NCBI GenBank assembly: GCA_963663005.2
Contig: CAXXHH010000010.1
Location: 186,001 to 250,000 of the forward strand
Length of the DNA stretch: 64,000 nt
From: CAINVV01 sp963663005
Lineage (GTDB): Bacteria; Bacteroidota; Bacteroidia; Bacteroidales; Prolixibacteraceae
Direction of reading: 5' to 3'
The notes beneath the pieces are model-generated. The model did no database searches. It was not told the origin of the DNA and saw only the letters and a list, made by a program, of their open reading frames with translations. Shown here in pieces: positions 37,701 through 47,052 of the stretch (positions are counted from its first letter, which is position 1; every line of letters starts with the position of its first letter). A program made the position numbers and the translations under genes.

Positions 37701-38081
37701 AGAACCTGTTACATCGCGTTTTTTAACGGTACCATAACCAATGGCAACAACCTCTTCAATTTGCAGGGTGCTGCTGGTCATTTGTACGTTAATCACTTTC
37801 TGTCCGTTAATTTTGACCTCTTTCCCATCATAACCGATAAAGGAGAAAGAGAGCACGTCTTTAGCTAAATCACCGGGAGTGATGGTATACTGACCATCCA
37901 TGTTGGTGATCACACCGTTTGTTGTTCCTTTCACAACAACGTTTACGCCTGGCATTGGAGAGTTTGTTTCATCTACTACCACGCCTGTAACTTTCTGGGC
38001 GAAAAGCTGCGCACCAATAAAAATTACAAACATTGCCAAAAGGCTAACCTTTCTAAGAAAATTCTGCTTCATTTTCATCAT
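34749..38081 (-). CDS. SusC/RagA-family TonB-dependent outer-membrane transporter
   Basis: 1110 residues from ATG 38079-38081; a signal peptide is followed by a carboxypeptidase-D-regulatory-like domain (VTGVVVDETNSPMPGVNVVV, about 30-110). Next come the TonB-box-like IEEVVAIGYGTVKKRDVTGS, a plug (SIRVRGGGSISQSNDPLVL, VLKDASSTAIFGARGANGVI) and a 22-strand barrel ending in an aromatic residue (FVIGLNVTF). It imports oligosaccharides captured by the SusD partner. No anti-sigma-contact N-terminal extension is present, consistent with HTCS rather than ECF control. Confidence 0.96.
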   Translation of the reverse strand: MMKMKQNFLRKVSLLAMFVIFIGAQLFAQKVTGVVVDETNSPMPGVNVVVKGTTNGVITNMDGQYTITPGDLAKDVLSFSFIGYDGKEVKINGQKVINVQMTSSTLQIEEVVAIGYGTVKKRDVTGSVASVSGKQIAAIPVANVAQALQGRLAGVNVISQDGRPDATISIRVRGGGSISQSNDPLVLIDGVPGNISDVPSEMVESIDVLKDASSTAIFGARGANGVILVTTKRGKSGDVTVSYSGYGKFNTPTGYLSTLNPYDYLSFKWGLLDTYFGSTYTTPFQKLFGIGAYTGTNSAGLDAYKNVNQYDVQKDVYFSSFSQNHDLTITGGTDKTKIILGLGYLDEDGMKLNSFSKRTVASLKLDQKIGNKLDFNLDLQYTDKSSMGNESTTSGYGSSLSGSYRFRPMAKSDIKGDQTYLGDASMGEEMFVMDDMYNPVNVIKDRQNLLLTQSIRSTTGLNWKIIKGLNYHSELTLARNYTQNKIWRGPTPASGNEVNYKNSDGTLQFAGDADFRKNEAKSLRWANTLAYELKLKEIHRLNFLVGQEITNSGGTSMRISGQKYPANFTMDNAFAMISQYGANLVVATGVSTPNRLQSYFGRANYSLKDKYMLAATFRADGSSNFSPEHRWGYFPAGSIAWRMSEESFMKNIKGLDDLKLRVSYGEVGNDAISADQWSQLWAATTDTRWQYGLNRTLQPSYDLATAQLANRDLKWETTITRNIGLDFSLFKHALTGTVDVYQNSTKDLLMLTDIPSITGFTTSYANIGQTSNKGIEISLTGTILRNKDWNITASANININKGNIDKLADGMQSAYGTSFLQSGIPNADYKLLVGKPVGIVMGYQRDGKGYYTPEDFDFNAGTGVYTLKAGVADLSKSFVSYRAGLVPGSQQAYPGLPKFVDNVKDGVIDDKDMVEIGNMNPKNTGGFNINAAYKNFDLGMYFNWSYGNDVYNANKLATLFNGNKGGGLYGNKLSVVKDSYTNYQIQNGSLVKLVTPDQLNAANANATVPSTFLQQGYVSDIGIEDGSYLRLNTLTLGYTLPKLVLNKVKVSNMRIYGSVYNAFTLTGYSGLDPDVNTDQNVNKSRYPTPGLDWGTYPRARQFVIGLNVTF

Positions 38082-38116
38082 AGAGAATTGTTACGTTTGT
38101 TTAACTATTAGAATAT

Positions 38117-39307
38117 TTATTTTGTTGTATACTCGAGAGAAGCCATGATAAAAGGACCGACGCCTTTCGGGTCGTTGTCCCTAACCGGCTCAGAAATGTA
38201 ATATTTGTATGTGCCATCACGGTAGGGATTTCCACCAAGTCCGGCTACAGAGCAGCATTTCGTCAGACTAATGGTTCCGTTTTCGTTTTGCTTAATCAGA
38301 TTTTCGAGCAATCCTTTGTATGCTTTCTCCCCGATGGCTTTGTATTCGTTGCCGATATACCCTTTACGGGATGCTTTTAACAAGGCATAAGCGAACATGG
38401 AAGAACCGGTAGCCTCCAGATAGTTACCTTCTTTACCACCCTGATCTATAACCTGATACCAAAGACCGGTTTTTTGGTCCTGATGCTTTTTGATGCCGGC
38501 TACCACCTGATTTAATATGGCTAACACCTTTATCCTGCCGGGATGCGATGCCGGAAGAAAATCGAGAACATCAACCAGAGCCATTGCATACCAACCCTCT
38601 GCCCTACTCCAGAAATTTGGAGAACAGCCTGTTTCAGGATTGGCCCACTTCTGTTGTTTGCTTTCATCCCATCCATGGTAGTTTAATCCGGATTTCGAAT
38701 CATAGGTATGTTTATGAACCGTAACAAACTGATTCACTACATCATCAAAAATTGCCGGTTCGTTGAAAGTCTTCGCATATTGCGCATAGAAAGGAGCGCC
38801 CATGTACAATCCGTCAAGCCACATCTGATTTGGGTACCGCTGTTTATGCCAGAAACCACCTTCCGAAGTGCGAGGCTGTGCCTTCAGTTGTTCACGAAGA
38901 AAAATGATCGCCTTCCGGTATCTTTCATCCTTCGTTTTTTCATACAGATCAAAAAGAAATTTCCCGGAATTCATGCAGTCGATATTATGCTCATCCGTTT
39001 TGTACCCTGATATCTCACCATTGGCATCGATCAGTTTATCCGCATAAAGTTTCGCATAATTGTAAAAGGCCTCATTTTTGTTTTGATTCCAAACCATTAG
39101 CATGGATTGCGCAATCAATCCCTGGGTGTAATTCCAGATAGGTTTTGGATTAAAATCGACAGTCCAGGGCTCCGGAAACTGTTTAATTTCAGATTCGGCC
39201 ATCTTATTAGCCATCTCCAGTCCTGATTTATTCAGCGTTTGAGCCTGCAAGACGCCCACACTAAATACCAAAAAAACCAACTGGAGGAGTGTCCAATTTT
39301 TTTTCAT
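38117..39307 (-). CDS. GH105 unsaturated rhamnogalacturonyl/galacturonyl hydrolase
   Basis: 396 residues with signal peptide (LLQLVFLVFSVGVLQAQ). The (alpha/alpha)6-barrel family marks are RYPNQMWLDGLYMGAPF (with the catalytic Asp in WLDG), CSPNFWSRAEGWYAMAL and the C-terminal SEPVRDNDPKGVGPFIMAS. It hydrates and removes the 4,5-unsaturated uronic acid left by PL10-type lyases, releasing 5-keto-4-deoxyuronate for KduI. It is the first gene of the operon, ahead of susC, with the 383-base regulatory stretch 39308-39690 upstream. Confidence 0.94.
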   Translation of the reverse strand: MKKNWTLLQLVFLVFSVGVLQAQTLNKSGLEMANKMAESEIKQFPEPWTVDFNPKPIWNYTQGLIAQSMLMVWNQNKNEAFYNYAKLYADKLIDANGEISGYKTDEHNIDCMNSGKFLFDLYEKTKDERYRKAIIFLREQLKAQPRTSEGGFWHKQRYPNQMWLDGLYMGAPFYAQYAKTFNEPAIFDDVVNQFVTVHKHTYDSKSGLNYHGWDESKQQKWANPETGCSPNFWSRAEGWYAMALVDVLDFLPASHPGRIKVLAILNQVVAGIKKHQDQKTGLWYQVIDQGGKEGNYLEATGSSMFAYALLKASRKGYIGNEYKAIGEKAYKGLLENLIKQNENGTISLTKCCSVAGLGGNPYRDGTYKYYISEPVRDNDPKGVGPFIMASLEYTTK

Positions 39308-39378
39308 TTTTCAATTATTGTTTGTCAGTTCCAAAAGGCGCTACCCGCAATCACAAAATGGAGATAATCAAAAAAGTC

Positions 39379-39407
39379 AGTATGACCGTCAAAATGATGG
39401 TCATACT
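39379..39407. promoter_or_regulatory. Candidate HTCS operator upstream of GH105-susC
   Basis: AGTATGACC (39379-39387) and its exact reverse complement GGTCATACT (39399-39407) are separated by 11 bases, so the half-site centres are 20 bases apart, about two helical turns. It lies about 75-100 bases upstream of the GH105 start. Size and spacing would suit a dimeric AraC-type domain such as that of the adjacent HTCS. Confidence 0.4.
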
Positions 39408-39669
39408 TATAATTATCCAGTTAACTCTTTTAATTTTCCTATTTATCTCTTCCATTTTTTTTCTGCTGGCAAGCGATGTAAAGTTACTATCGCGCCCCCG
39501 TCCGGGGCTCAAAATTCATATCAGAAAGGAGGGTCTGGAATACCAGAAGCGGGTTATACGTACCAAATATCGGGTGAATTCAGTATATGAAATTTATTGA
39601 AATATCTATACAAAACTGATTATGTGCAACATACCAATTTTCTGAACTAATTTGGAATTAGTCGTCAGT

Positions 39670-39681
39670 GCAAACGTTTGC
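39670..39681. promoter_or_regulatory. Second LacI-type palindrome
   Basis: GCAAACGTTTGC is a perfect palindrome with central CG. It shares the pattern GCAA-W-CG-W-TTGC with the site at 15811-15822. It lies 9 bases beyond the stop codon of the first HTCS and about 360 bases upstream of GH105, so a role in controlling the pectin locus by the LacI protein is possible but distant. Confidence 0.4.
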
Positions 39682-39690
39682 GAGAAAATG

Positions 39691-42600
39691 TCAGGAGTGT
39701 TTTTCTGTGTATTCTGAGGCGCTCATGTTGAATTCCTGGCGGAAACATTTCCTAAAATGAGACAAATCCTTAAACCCGACGGCATAGGCAACCTCCGATA
39801 CATTCATCTTTTTTTGGATCAGCAACTGCGCTGCTCTTTTCAATCTGATATTCCGCACGAATTCTTTAACGGTCATTTCGGTCAGCGCATTGAGTTTTCG
39901 GTAGAGCTGCATACGGCTTACCCCAATCTCCGCGGCAAAACGATCAATATCCAAATCGGGATCTGAGATATTGTTCTCTACCACATCAATTGCCTTTTGC
40001 AGGAAGCGCTCATCCGGCGAACTAAGCAAAACATTTCTTGGTTGCAGCATCATCTCACCCGAATATTTTTGCTTAAGCGACTGCCGCACAGACAGAATAT
40101 TTTCGACTTTCGTCTGAAGGATCAACAGATCAAATGGTTTCGTGATATAGTCGTCCGCACCCTGACTTAATCCTTCGATCTCATGCTCCCTCGATCCCAA
40201 AGCCGTCAGCAGCAAAATCGGGATGTGAGAGGTGCGCTCGTCTTTTCTTATTTTCCGGCAAAACTCAAAACCATCCATATCCGGCATCATCACGTCGCTA
40301 ATAATAATATTTGGGATGGTTCTGAGAGCAGTATTCCAGCCCTCTACACCATCTTTCGCCTCCAGAATATGATAACCGGACGAGAAGTGTGATTTAATGA
40401 AATAGCGTACGTCAGCGTTGTCATCTACCAGCAGCATAATTTTCTGTCCGGCAGCAGCCAGGTCATTTGCCCGCTCTTCTGTGGAGGCTCCCAGCGGGGT
40501 CTCACTTGAATTTTCTGCGACAGAAGGACTATCGGGGACTTCGCTGATTTTAAGCTCGTCAAATGGCAGCTGAACGGTGAATTTGGAACTTTTGCCTGGT
40601 TTGCTGGTGACAAAAATCTTTCCATTGTGCAGTTTTACCAATTCCTTGGTAAGCGCCAGACCAATCCCAGTGCCTGTTTGTGCTGCGTCGTTATCTACCT
40701 GGAAAAACCGGTTGAAAATCTTCTCCAAATTTGACGGCTCAATTCCGATACCCGTATCCTTCACGGTAATCTCGATGACTCTTTTTTCGGACGACTCATG
40801 CTGAGACTCCTGATCTTCCGAATCAAAGACCAGCGATATATTTACCACCACTTTACCTCCTTTGGCCGTAAATTTAAAGGCGTTTGACAGAAGATTGTTC
40901 ATGATTTTGCCAATCTTATCTTCATCGAAATTGGTAACAATCTCCTTTTTCAGCGAGTTGAATTTCAACTCAATGCCCTTTTCTTCTGCAAATTTTTCGA
41001 ATGTTCCTACCACTCCGGCGATGAAGGAAACCAGGTCGCCTCGCTTGAGAATGAGTTTCAGATTTCCTGACTCCATTTTCCTGAAATCAAGCAATTGGTT
41101 GATGAGTTGATGTAACTGATTGGCATTCCTGTACATAACATCCAGATGCCCCTTAATCTCCGACGTCGGAATGGTATTGTTTCTAAGCTTTTCGAGCGGA
41201 CCAAGAATCAAGGTTAAAGGAGTTCGTATCTCGTGCGAAATATTTGTATAAAACCGCAATTTCATCATGTCGAGCTCATGCAGTTTCTTCGCCTTGATCT
41301 TTTCAAATACAAGATTATGCTTTAGCTTTTCCCGATTCTGAAGGAAAGTGATCAACCAGAAAATCAATCCTAGAATCGTTAGGAAAATCAGGATACGAAA
41401 CCACCAGGTCTGCCATATCGGCGGCAAAACGGTAATTTTCAGTGTCGGTCCGGCATTGCTTTGCTGGCGATCCATGGAAACTGTCTTTACATGGAGGGTA
41501 TAAGTTCCCGGATTAAGGTTCGTGTAAGTTGCCAGACGCTTATCGGAAGGCTCATTCCAATCCTTATCAAAATTTTCCAGGTAGTAGGAATATTGAATTC
41601 CCATGATATTGGCAAAGTCAAACGAGGCAAATTCAACTTCAATGGAGTTCTGTTCGTATTTTAATTCAATATTTTCGGTTTCGGAAATGCATTTTTGAAG
41701 GATTCCCTTCTTATCCCGGCTAATCTTCACACTCTTATTTAGGACTTTCAAATCCGTGAAAACAATGGGCGCAAAATAATCGCCCGACTTAATCTTCACA
41801 GGATCAAAGATATTGAGACCGGAGATTCCACCAAAAATCAACTCGCCGGACGGCAGTTTGCACGCTGCTCCGTACGTAAACTGATCATTCAGAAATCCAT
41901 TGTTTGTTGAGAAATTATGAAACCGCTCTTTCTCCGGATCAAATTTGGAAAGGCCATTCGTTGTGCTGATCCACAGAAAATGTTCATTATCTTCCAATAT
42001 CGCCAACGTCTGATTGTTGGCCAGACCATTCTTTTCGTTGTAATACCTGACAATGCCTTTCTCCTTGGAATACAATGCAATACCGTGGTTTAGGGTCGTA
42101 AGCCAAAAGCGCCCTTTTGAATCCTCGAACATAGACCTCGTCGTTTCCTCGAGCGATTGAAACTTCTGATCTTTCGGATTGTAGATAATCAACCTGTCTG
42201 TTCCAATCCACAGGCAATGATCACGGTCTTCCACCAACCAATTGACTTGCTGATTGATAACCAGATTATTAAAATGCACAAAATTATTGGTAGCCGGAAC
42301 ATATTTGTCTAAGCCGCTAGTGGTTCCGACCCATATATCATTGTTGCTGTCCTTTAACAACGACCATACCCTGTTGTTTGACAAGCTATTAGGATCAGAA
42401 GGATCATTTCTGAAGTGTCTGAAAGTTCCTGTCTGCAGATTATACACATCCAGCCCCCCCATAAATGTACCGATCCAGAGATTATTTTTCCCGTCATCCA
42501 GCAAGGCCTTTATGCAAGTACTCGAAAGCGAATTGGGATTATTCCGGATGGGCCCCATGTACCTGAAACGCCCTGTTTGTCTGTTCAGGATGTTAATTCC

Positions 42601-43776
42601 GCCATTTTCGGTACCGATCCACAGGTCGCCAGCTTTATCCAACCAGAATGCGTAAATTTCACCATTATTCAAATACCGGTTATCGCCAGGTAACGATTTA
42701 TAGCCCAAAATATTTATTCGTTCTTCGATTAACAGATTTAGTCCCTGGCGTGTGCCGATCCACATATTACCTTTTGCATCTCTTGAAACACAAAGCACTG
42801 AATTATTAACCAGACTCTTGGGTTCACGTTCATCGTGAAAATATTTACCTATGGTTCCCTTCTGCCGGTTGTAAAGATACAGTCCGCCACGCGTCCCGAT
42901 CCAGAGATCGCCATTAAGTGATTTCGAAATTCCCCGAACGGTATTGCTGCGATCATTTTCGGGATCAATGACAATTTGCTGGTCAGTTAAAGTAACCGCA
43001 TTGACCAGGTATAAACCACTGGCATATGTTCCAATCCAAACGGTGCCGTCGTCATTCGGATATATTTCCCAAATCTCTTCGTTTATTCTTGAACCTCTGA
43101 GCGTTATCCGATCCACCACATTATTTGCCGGATCATATCGAACCACGCCTCGGTTTGTTCCGATCCAAAGTTTGCCGGACTGATCCATGCGCATCACCCT
43201 GAAGTATTCGGTAAAACCTGGAAGATTAACGGGTTTTATTACGGAAAGATTGTTTTCACTGTCCATTCTGAACAGATTGGATTCGGTGCCAATCCATAAA
43301 TTACCATGACTATCTCCCAGAATGGACGTCACATAAGCATCTTTCAATAAGGCATTTTTACCGTAGTAAAAGGGATGTTCAAAGTTCTCCTTGTCGCGGT
43401 TAAACTTATTGAGTCCGCCGTTTTCGGTACCAATCCACAACTGTCCCTTACTATCTTCGTACATCGTCCGCACCAGATTGCCTTTGAGACTCGTCGAATC
43501 ATCCGGATCATTTTTAAAAATAGTGAATCGATATCCGTCGAACCGGCAAACTCCCTGAGAGGTGCCAATCCACATCCATCCTTTCTTATCCTGTAAAACG
43601 CAGTGAATTTGATTATTCGAAAGACCGTGCTCCTGTGAATAGAAATCAAAATTCAGGTTATTTACAACATCGATGGCCCTGGCTTTTGGTGCAGGAATGA
43701 GCGTAAGAGCGGCCAACAGCAAAAGACATCCTGAAAGGAAGATTTTCCCTTCAGAAAAGTGCCGCAAAATTCCCAT
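39691..43776 (-). CDS. Hybrid two-component system (HTCS) sensor-regulator of the pectin locus
   Basis: I place the start at ATG 43774-43776 (MGILRHFSEGKIFL plus hydrophobic stretch); ATGs at 43800 and 43806 are alternatives, and the frame further up overlaps larA from a TTG. About 1361 residues. Periplasmic part: about fourteen propeller repeats of the W-I-G-T type (WMWIGTSQGVCRFDGYRF onward), then a Y_Y_Y domain. Next come a membrane helix (WWFRILIFLTILGLIFWLI), histidine kinase (FYTNISHEIRTPL, HATPase GTGIGLAL), receiver (IIISDVMMPDMDGFE; phospho-Asp) and AraC-type domain (VAYAVGFKDLSHFRKCF). It is expected to bind a pectic oligosaccharide and activate the adjacent susCD operon. Confidence 0.95.
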   Translation of the reverse strand: MGILRHFSEGKIFLSGCLLLLAALTLIPAPKARAIDVVNNLNFDFYSQEHGLSNNQIHCVLQDKKGWMWIGTSQGVCRFDGYRFTIFKNDPDDSTSLKGNLVRTMYEDSKGQLWIGTENGGLNKFNRDKENFEHPFYYGKNALLKDAYVTSILGDSHGNLWIGTESNLFRMDSENNLSVIKPVNLPGFTEYFRVMRMDQSGKLWIGTNRGVVRYDPANNVVDRITLRGSRINEEIWEIYPNDDGTVWIGTYASGLYLVNAVTLTDQQIVIDPENDRSNTVRGISKSLNGDLWIGTRGGLYLYNRQKGTIGKYFHDEREPKSLVNNSVLCVSRDAKGNMWIGTRQGLNLLIEERINILGYKSLPGDNRYLNNGEIYAFWLDKAGDLWIGTENGGINILNRQTGRFRYMGPIRNNPNSLSSTCIKALLDDGKNNLWIGTFMGGLDVYNLQTGTFRHFRNDPSDPNSLSNNRVWSLLKDSNNDIWVGTTSGLDKYVPATNNFVHFNNLVINQQVNWLVEDRDHCLWIGTDRLIIYNPKDQKFQSLEETTRSMFEDSKGRFWLTTLNHGIALYSKEKGIVRYYNEKNGLANNQTLAILEDNEHFLWISTTNGLSKFDPEKERFHNFSTNNGFLNDQFTYGAACKLPSGELIFGGISGLNIFDPVKIKSGDYFAPIVFTDLKVLNKSVKISRDKKGILQKCISETENIELKYEQNSIEVEFASFDFANIMGIQYSYYLENFDKDWNEPSDKRLATYTNLNPGTYTLHVKTVSMDRQQSNAGPTLKITVLPPIWQTWWFRILIFLTILGLIFWLITFLQNREKLKHNLVFEKIKAKKLHELDMMKLRFYTNISHEIRTPLTLILGPLEKLRNNTIPTSEIKGHLDVMYRNANQLHQLINQLLDFRKMESGNLKLILKRGDLVSFIAGVVGTFEKFAEEKGIELKFNSLKKEIVTNFDEDKIGKIMNNLLSNAFKFTAKGGKVVVNISLVFDSEDQESQHESSEKRVIEITVKDTGIGIEPSNLEKIFNRFFQVDNDAAQTGTGIGLALTKELVKLHNGKIFVTSKPGKSSKFTVQLPFDELKISEVPDSPSVAENSSETPLGASTEERANDLAAAGQKIMLLVDDNADVRYFIKSHFSSGYHILEAKDGVEGWNTALRTIPNIIISDVMMPDMDGFEFCRKIRKDERTSHIPILLLTALGSREHEIEGLSQGADDYITKPFDLLILQTKVENILSVRQSLKQKYSGEMMLQPRNVLLSSPDERFLQKAIDVVENNISDPDLDIDRFAAEIGVSRMQLYRKLNALTEMTVKEFVRNIRLKRAAQLLIQKKMNVSEVAYAVGFKDLSHFRKCFRQEFNMSASEYTEKHS

Positions 43777-43855
43777 TTCAGTTATACCTCTACGCCTCAT
43801 TTGCATTAATTTGCAGAAGGGGCTAAAATACAAATTTTTAACGACGAATTTTTTA

Positions 43856-45151
43856 TCAGACGGGAGAACAGTATGGCCCTTCCGGGAATACGGCAATTTG
43901 TTTCTTCGCCCGAACAGCTTTATCCAGATGGGATTGGATCAACCCTTGAATTTCGTCGATAGAAACAGAATGCGGGTTGACGGAAAGCTTCGAAAGTGTT
44001 TCCAACGGTATGCCGGTGGTATAAAAATGCAGATTTTGCTGTCCGATCTTCTTCAGTACCCGAATCTGCATTTGAAGCTGCCACTGGTCCTTTATGAATG
44101 AGTGGTTCGCCTTAATATCTTCAATAAACTGATCGCTCCTGCCGGAATATTTTTCCATGATCGAGGAATATTCTTTACTCCCGATTCCCTCGACACAACT
44201 ACCAAAGGAAATCAACTCCCCCATCTCTTTTATTGCAGGAAGGCAATTTACCAGCCCTTTGACACACTGGTAAAATGTTGCATCCAGCGGATATCCGCCA
44301 CTGGAAGTAACCACCATATCTGCCTGCCGGGATACGGTAGGGCAACATGCCGATTTCACATATTTCACGGCTGCCTGATGCGATGCGAACAATTCGCCTG
44401 ATACTATGACGTTTATCTTCTTTTTATTATCAAGAATGACGTTAATTGAATAATCCGGCGGACAAAGCCTCGCTACGGAACTGTTTTCCATATTGCACGG
44501 ATTATCGATCATTACTGAACTGACGGCATTGGGATGGCTCAAAAAATTATATCCATGGAATTTTTGAATCGTTTCGAGATCAACCAATCCCGGACAAATT
44601 GCCTTCCTGCCACCAGAGAAACCCGCCATGAAATGTGGTTCCACCAGGCCGGTCACGATGCGGAATCCTGCCTTGACGTAGTGCTTGTTCAGTCGAACTT
44701 TCGAGCCCGACCAGCTGCGTTCTTCCAACTCCTCAAGATCCTCAGCTTTACTGCAGTCGTGGTCGATTATCCGATAGTTCTCCACAACATATTCTCCGAA
44801 CATACGGCAATATTCCTCGCGGGTGGAGGGGCGATGCATGCCTGTGGCAACCAGGATAATAATTTCCTCTTTACCTACGCCCGCTTTCTCGATTTGTGCA
44901 ATAAATTCCGGCAAAAAATCACCGTACGGAATGGGCCTGGTAATATCAGAAACGACAATTACAACTTTGCCGGATTTCCGTGTTTTAAGAAGCTCTTCCA
45001 ACGAATGCCCGGATACCGGATTTGCCAGCGACTCCGCCAGTAATTCAGCTGCCGGCTTATCCGTTTTCTTATAGTTCGACTGGTAGATTATGGCATCATC
45101 CGGCAGATTAAATGTCAGCATCTCCGTTCCGTGGTGAAATCCGATTTCCAT
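43856..45151 (-). CDS. LarA-family nickel-dependent lactate racemase (or related racemase)
   Basis: 431 residues, the LarA length. Conserved parts are VVSDITRPIPYGDFLP, LVATGMHRPST (His of the active site), EPHFMAGFSGGRKAICPG (His and the Lys that anchors the nickel-pincer cofactor) and TSSGGYPLDATFYQ. LarA interconverts D- and L-lactate; homologues act on other 2-hydroxy acids. It is cytosolic. The cofactor genes larB, larC and larE are not in this window. It is 13 bases downstream of a lactate permease gene, which supports lactate as substrate. Confidence 0.85.
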   Translation of the reverse strand: MEIGFHHGTEMLTFNLPDDAIIYQSNYKKTDKPAAELLAESLANPVSGHSLEELLKTRKSGKVVIVVSDITRPIPYGDFLPEFIAQIEKAGVGKEEIIILVATGMHRPSTREEYCRMFGEYVVENYRIIDHDCSKAEDLEELEERSWSGSKVRLNKHYVKAGFRIVTGLVEPHFMAGFSGGRKAICPGLVDLETIQKFHGYNFLSHPNAVSSVMIDNPCNMENSSVARLCPPDYSINVILDNKKKINVIVSGELFASHQAAVKYVKSACCPTVSRQADMVVTSSGGYPLDATFYQCVKGLVNCLPAIKEMGELISFGSCVEGIGSKEYSSIMEKYSGRSDQFIEDIKANHSFIKDQWQLQMQIRVLKKIGQQNLHFYTTGIPLETLSKLSVNPHSVSIDEIQGLIQSHLDKAVRAKKQIAVFPEGPYCSPV

Positions 45152-45164
45152 GGTTATCCGTTTT

Positions 45165-46928
45165 TCAGTTTTTCGTAATCTCCGTTACCTTTTTCCGGCT
45201 TTTGATATAAATGATAAATGCGGTCAGCAACGCAACCAGGGCCAGCAGGTACATGTATCCGCGGAAAGGTTCGGCGGCAGCGACCACTTCGTTTTTTGCA
45301 AGCATTTGATAGTGAGGAACAATCCAGGTAAACACATAGGCTTGCGCTAAAACAATGCCGCAAATAAGAAGGAGCATGATGAAGCTGTGCTTTACCGTAA
45401 AACGGAACAGATCAGACTCTTTGCCGACCAGATTTCCCGCGGCAGCGGCCACTGCAATCGACTGCGGCGAGATCATTTTGCCAACTACTCCACCCGAGGC
45501 ATTTGCGGCCACCGTTATTACCGGGTCAATCCCGATCGAGGAAGCGGTTGCCGACTGAAGTTTTCCAAACAAGGCGTTTGCCGAAGTATCAGATCCGGTA
45601 ATAAATACACCAAGCCAACCCAGCACAGGGGCGAAGAATGGGAAAAGAATGCCGGTACTTGCAAGCGTGGAAGCCATGGTAATTGTCATGCCGGAATCGT
45701 TCAAAATGTAAGCAAAACCGAGTACCGCAGCAACCGTGACAATGGAAAATTTGAGCTGATTGAGGGTCGCCGCGAAGATTTTTAGTCCATCTTTGAAACG
45801 CAGTCCCACCAACGGAATGGCTATCAGCGCCGACAACAAAATTGATGTTCCGGCAGCCGACATATAATTGAACTTAAAAATGTGCGGCAGCGGATTGCTA
45901 TTCCTATCGAGGATCACATTGTGAAGTCCAGGCACTTCGAACTGCAGCTGACCGATCGAATTAAACACCTGCTTTATGGGCTGCAAACCCCACGCTATTA
46001 CCATGATTGTTAATACGATAAATGGCGACCAGGCTCTGAGTATCTGTCCGGTAGTGTAATGCACATCGGTGTTGATTGTTGGTTCCTGCTCATTTGGAAA
46101 GCGCCAGACGGTTGCGGGCTTCCAAAATTTCAGGCAGATAATCAGGCATACGATAGATCCAATTCCGGCAAAAATATCGGGTAGAGCAGGTCCCATAAAG
46201 TTGGATGAGTACGCTTGCATGATTGCGAATGACAAGCCGGATACTAGAATGGCAGGCAATACTTCGATTGTCTTTTTGAATCCTGACATTAAAAACACGA
46301 TGTAAAACGGCAAAACAACCGACAAGAACGGCAGCGTCCTGCCAATCATTTGGGAGATTGCCAGTTCCGGGATTGACGAAACCTGCGAGGCTACGGTTAT
46401 CGGAATACCGATGGAGCCAAAGGCAACAGGAGCCGTATTCGCTATCAGGCAAATGCCCGCCGCATACAACGGATTGAAGCCCAAACCTACCAGCATAGCC
46501 GCCGTTATGGCAACGGGTGCCCCAAATCCGCAGGTTCCTTCCAGAAAAGAGCCGAAAGAAAATGCGATCAGCAAGGCCTGAATCCGCCTGTCGGACGTAA
46601 TGGAAGCCATAAAATGCTTGATTATTTCGAATTGACCGCTCTTAACCGTCAGATTGAACAGGAACACAGCCGTGATGATGATCCAGGTAATAGGAAATAA
46701 GCCGTACAACACACCATTTGCGGTCGACAATAACGCCAGTTTTACCGGCATTCCGTATATCGCAACGGCAATTACCAAACCAACAAATAATGCTAACAAA
46801 CTAGCCTTATACCCTTGCATCTTCTTAATAATCAATGCCCAGAAAATAACGAGAATGGGTATGATGGCAACCAATGCCGAAACTAAGCCGTTATTGAAAG
46901 GATCAAGTACCTGTTTCCAGTGCTCCAT
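45165..46928 (-). CDS. L-lactate permease (LctP family)
   Basis: 587 residues of inner-membrane protein with about a dozen or more hydrophobic spans. It starts MEHWKQVLDPFNNGLVSAL and contains the family-specific FSFGSFLEGTCGFGAPVAIT and ANTAPVAFGSIGIPITVAS blocks. Towards the C-terminus it has ITGSDTSANALFG and ASGGVVGKMISPQSIAVA. It moves lactate or glycolate with protons in either direction. It is first of a two-gene unit with larA, and so would supply or export lactate for the racemase. Confidence 0.93.
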   Translation of the reverse strand: MEHWKQVLDPFNNGLVSALVAIIPILVIFWALIIKKMQGYKASLLALFVGLVIAVAIYGMPVKLALLSTANGVLYGLFPITWIIITAVFLFNLTVKSGQFEIIKHFMASITSDRRIQALLIAFSFGSFLEGTCGFGAPVAITAAMLVGLGFNPLYAAGICLIANTAPVAFGSIGIPITVASQVSSIPELAISQMIGRTLPFLSVVLPFYIVFLMSGFKKTIEVLPAILVSGLSFAIMQAYSSNFMGPALPDIFAGIGSIVCLIICLKFWKPATVWRFPNEQEPTINTDVHYTTGQILRAWSPFIVLTIMVIAWGLQPIKQVFNSIGQLQFEVPGLHNVILDRNSNPLPHIFKFNYMSAAGTSILLSALIAIPLVGLRFKDGLKIFAATLNQLKFSIVTVAAVLGFAYILNDSGMTITMASTLASTGILFPFFAPVLGWLGVFITGSDTSANALFGKLQSATASSIGIDPVITVAANASGGVVGKMISPQSIAVAAAAGNLVGKESDLFRFTVKHSFIMLLLICGIVLAQAYVFTWIVPHYQMLAKNEVVAAAEPFRGYMYLLALVALLTAFIIYIKSRKKVTEITKN

Positions 46929-47052
46929 GAAAATTCGGTTTGTTAGTTGGAAGTGTGTTCAAAATCAGTCTGCAAATTAATTAATTCTCCTGATTTTATT
47001 TCCATTCGATGGTAAATTGAATAATTAATAATCCAATTTCTGCAATACAAAA

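Larger units (their letters stand above)
39308..39690. other. Regulatory intergenic region of the main pectin locus
   Basis: 383 bases without a credible gene, between the first HTCS (3' end) and GH105 (5' end). It holds an inverted repeat at 39379-39407 and a LacI-type palindrome at 39670-39681. I find no exact TAnnTTTG box on the minus strand, so the promoter cannot be placed. Confidence 0.55.

Noticed and set aside
39289..39600. 103-residue plus-strand frame upstream of GH105
   Set aside because: It has a hydrophobic stretch but overlaps the GH105 start and the putative operator and resembles no known protein; low-complexity AT-rich sequence explains it.
43777..43896. Longer N-terminus for the first HTCS
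   Set aside because: It begins at TTG inside larA and places 40 residues before the signal sequence; internal ATG starts are better.
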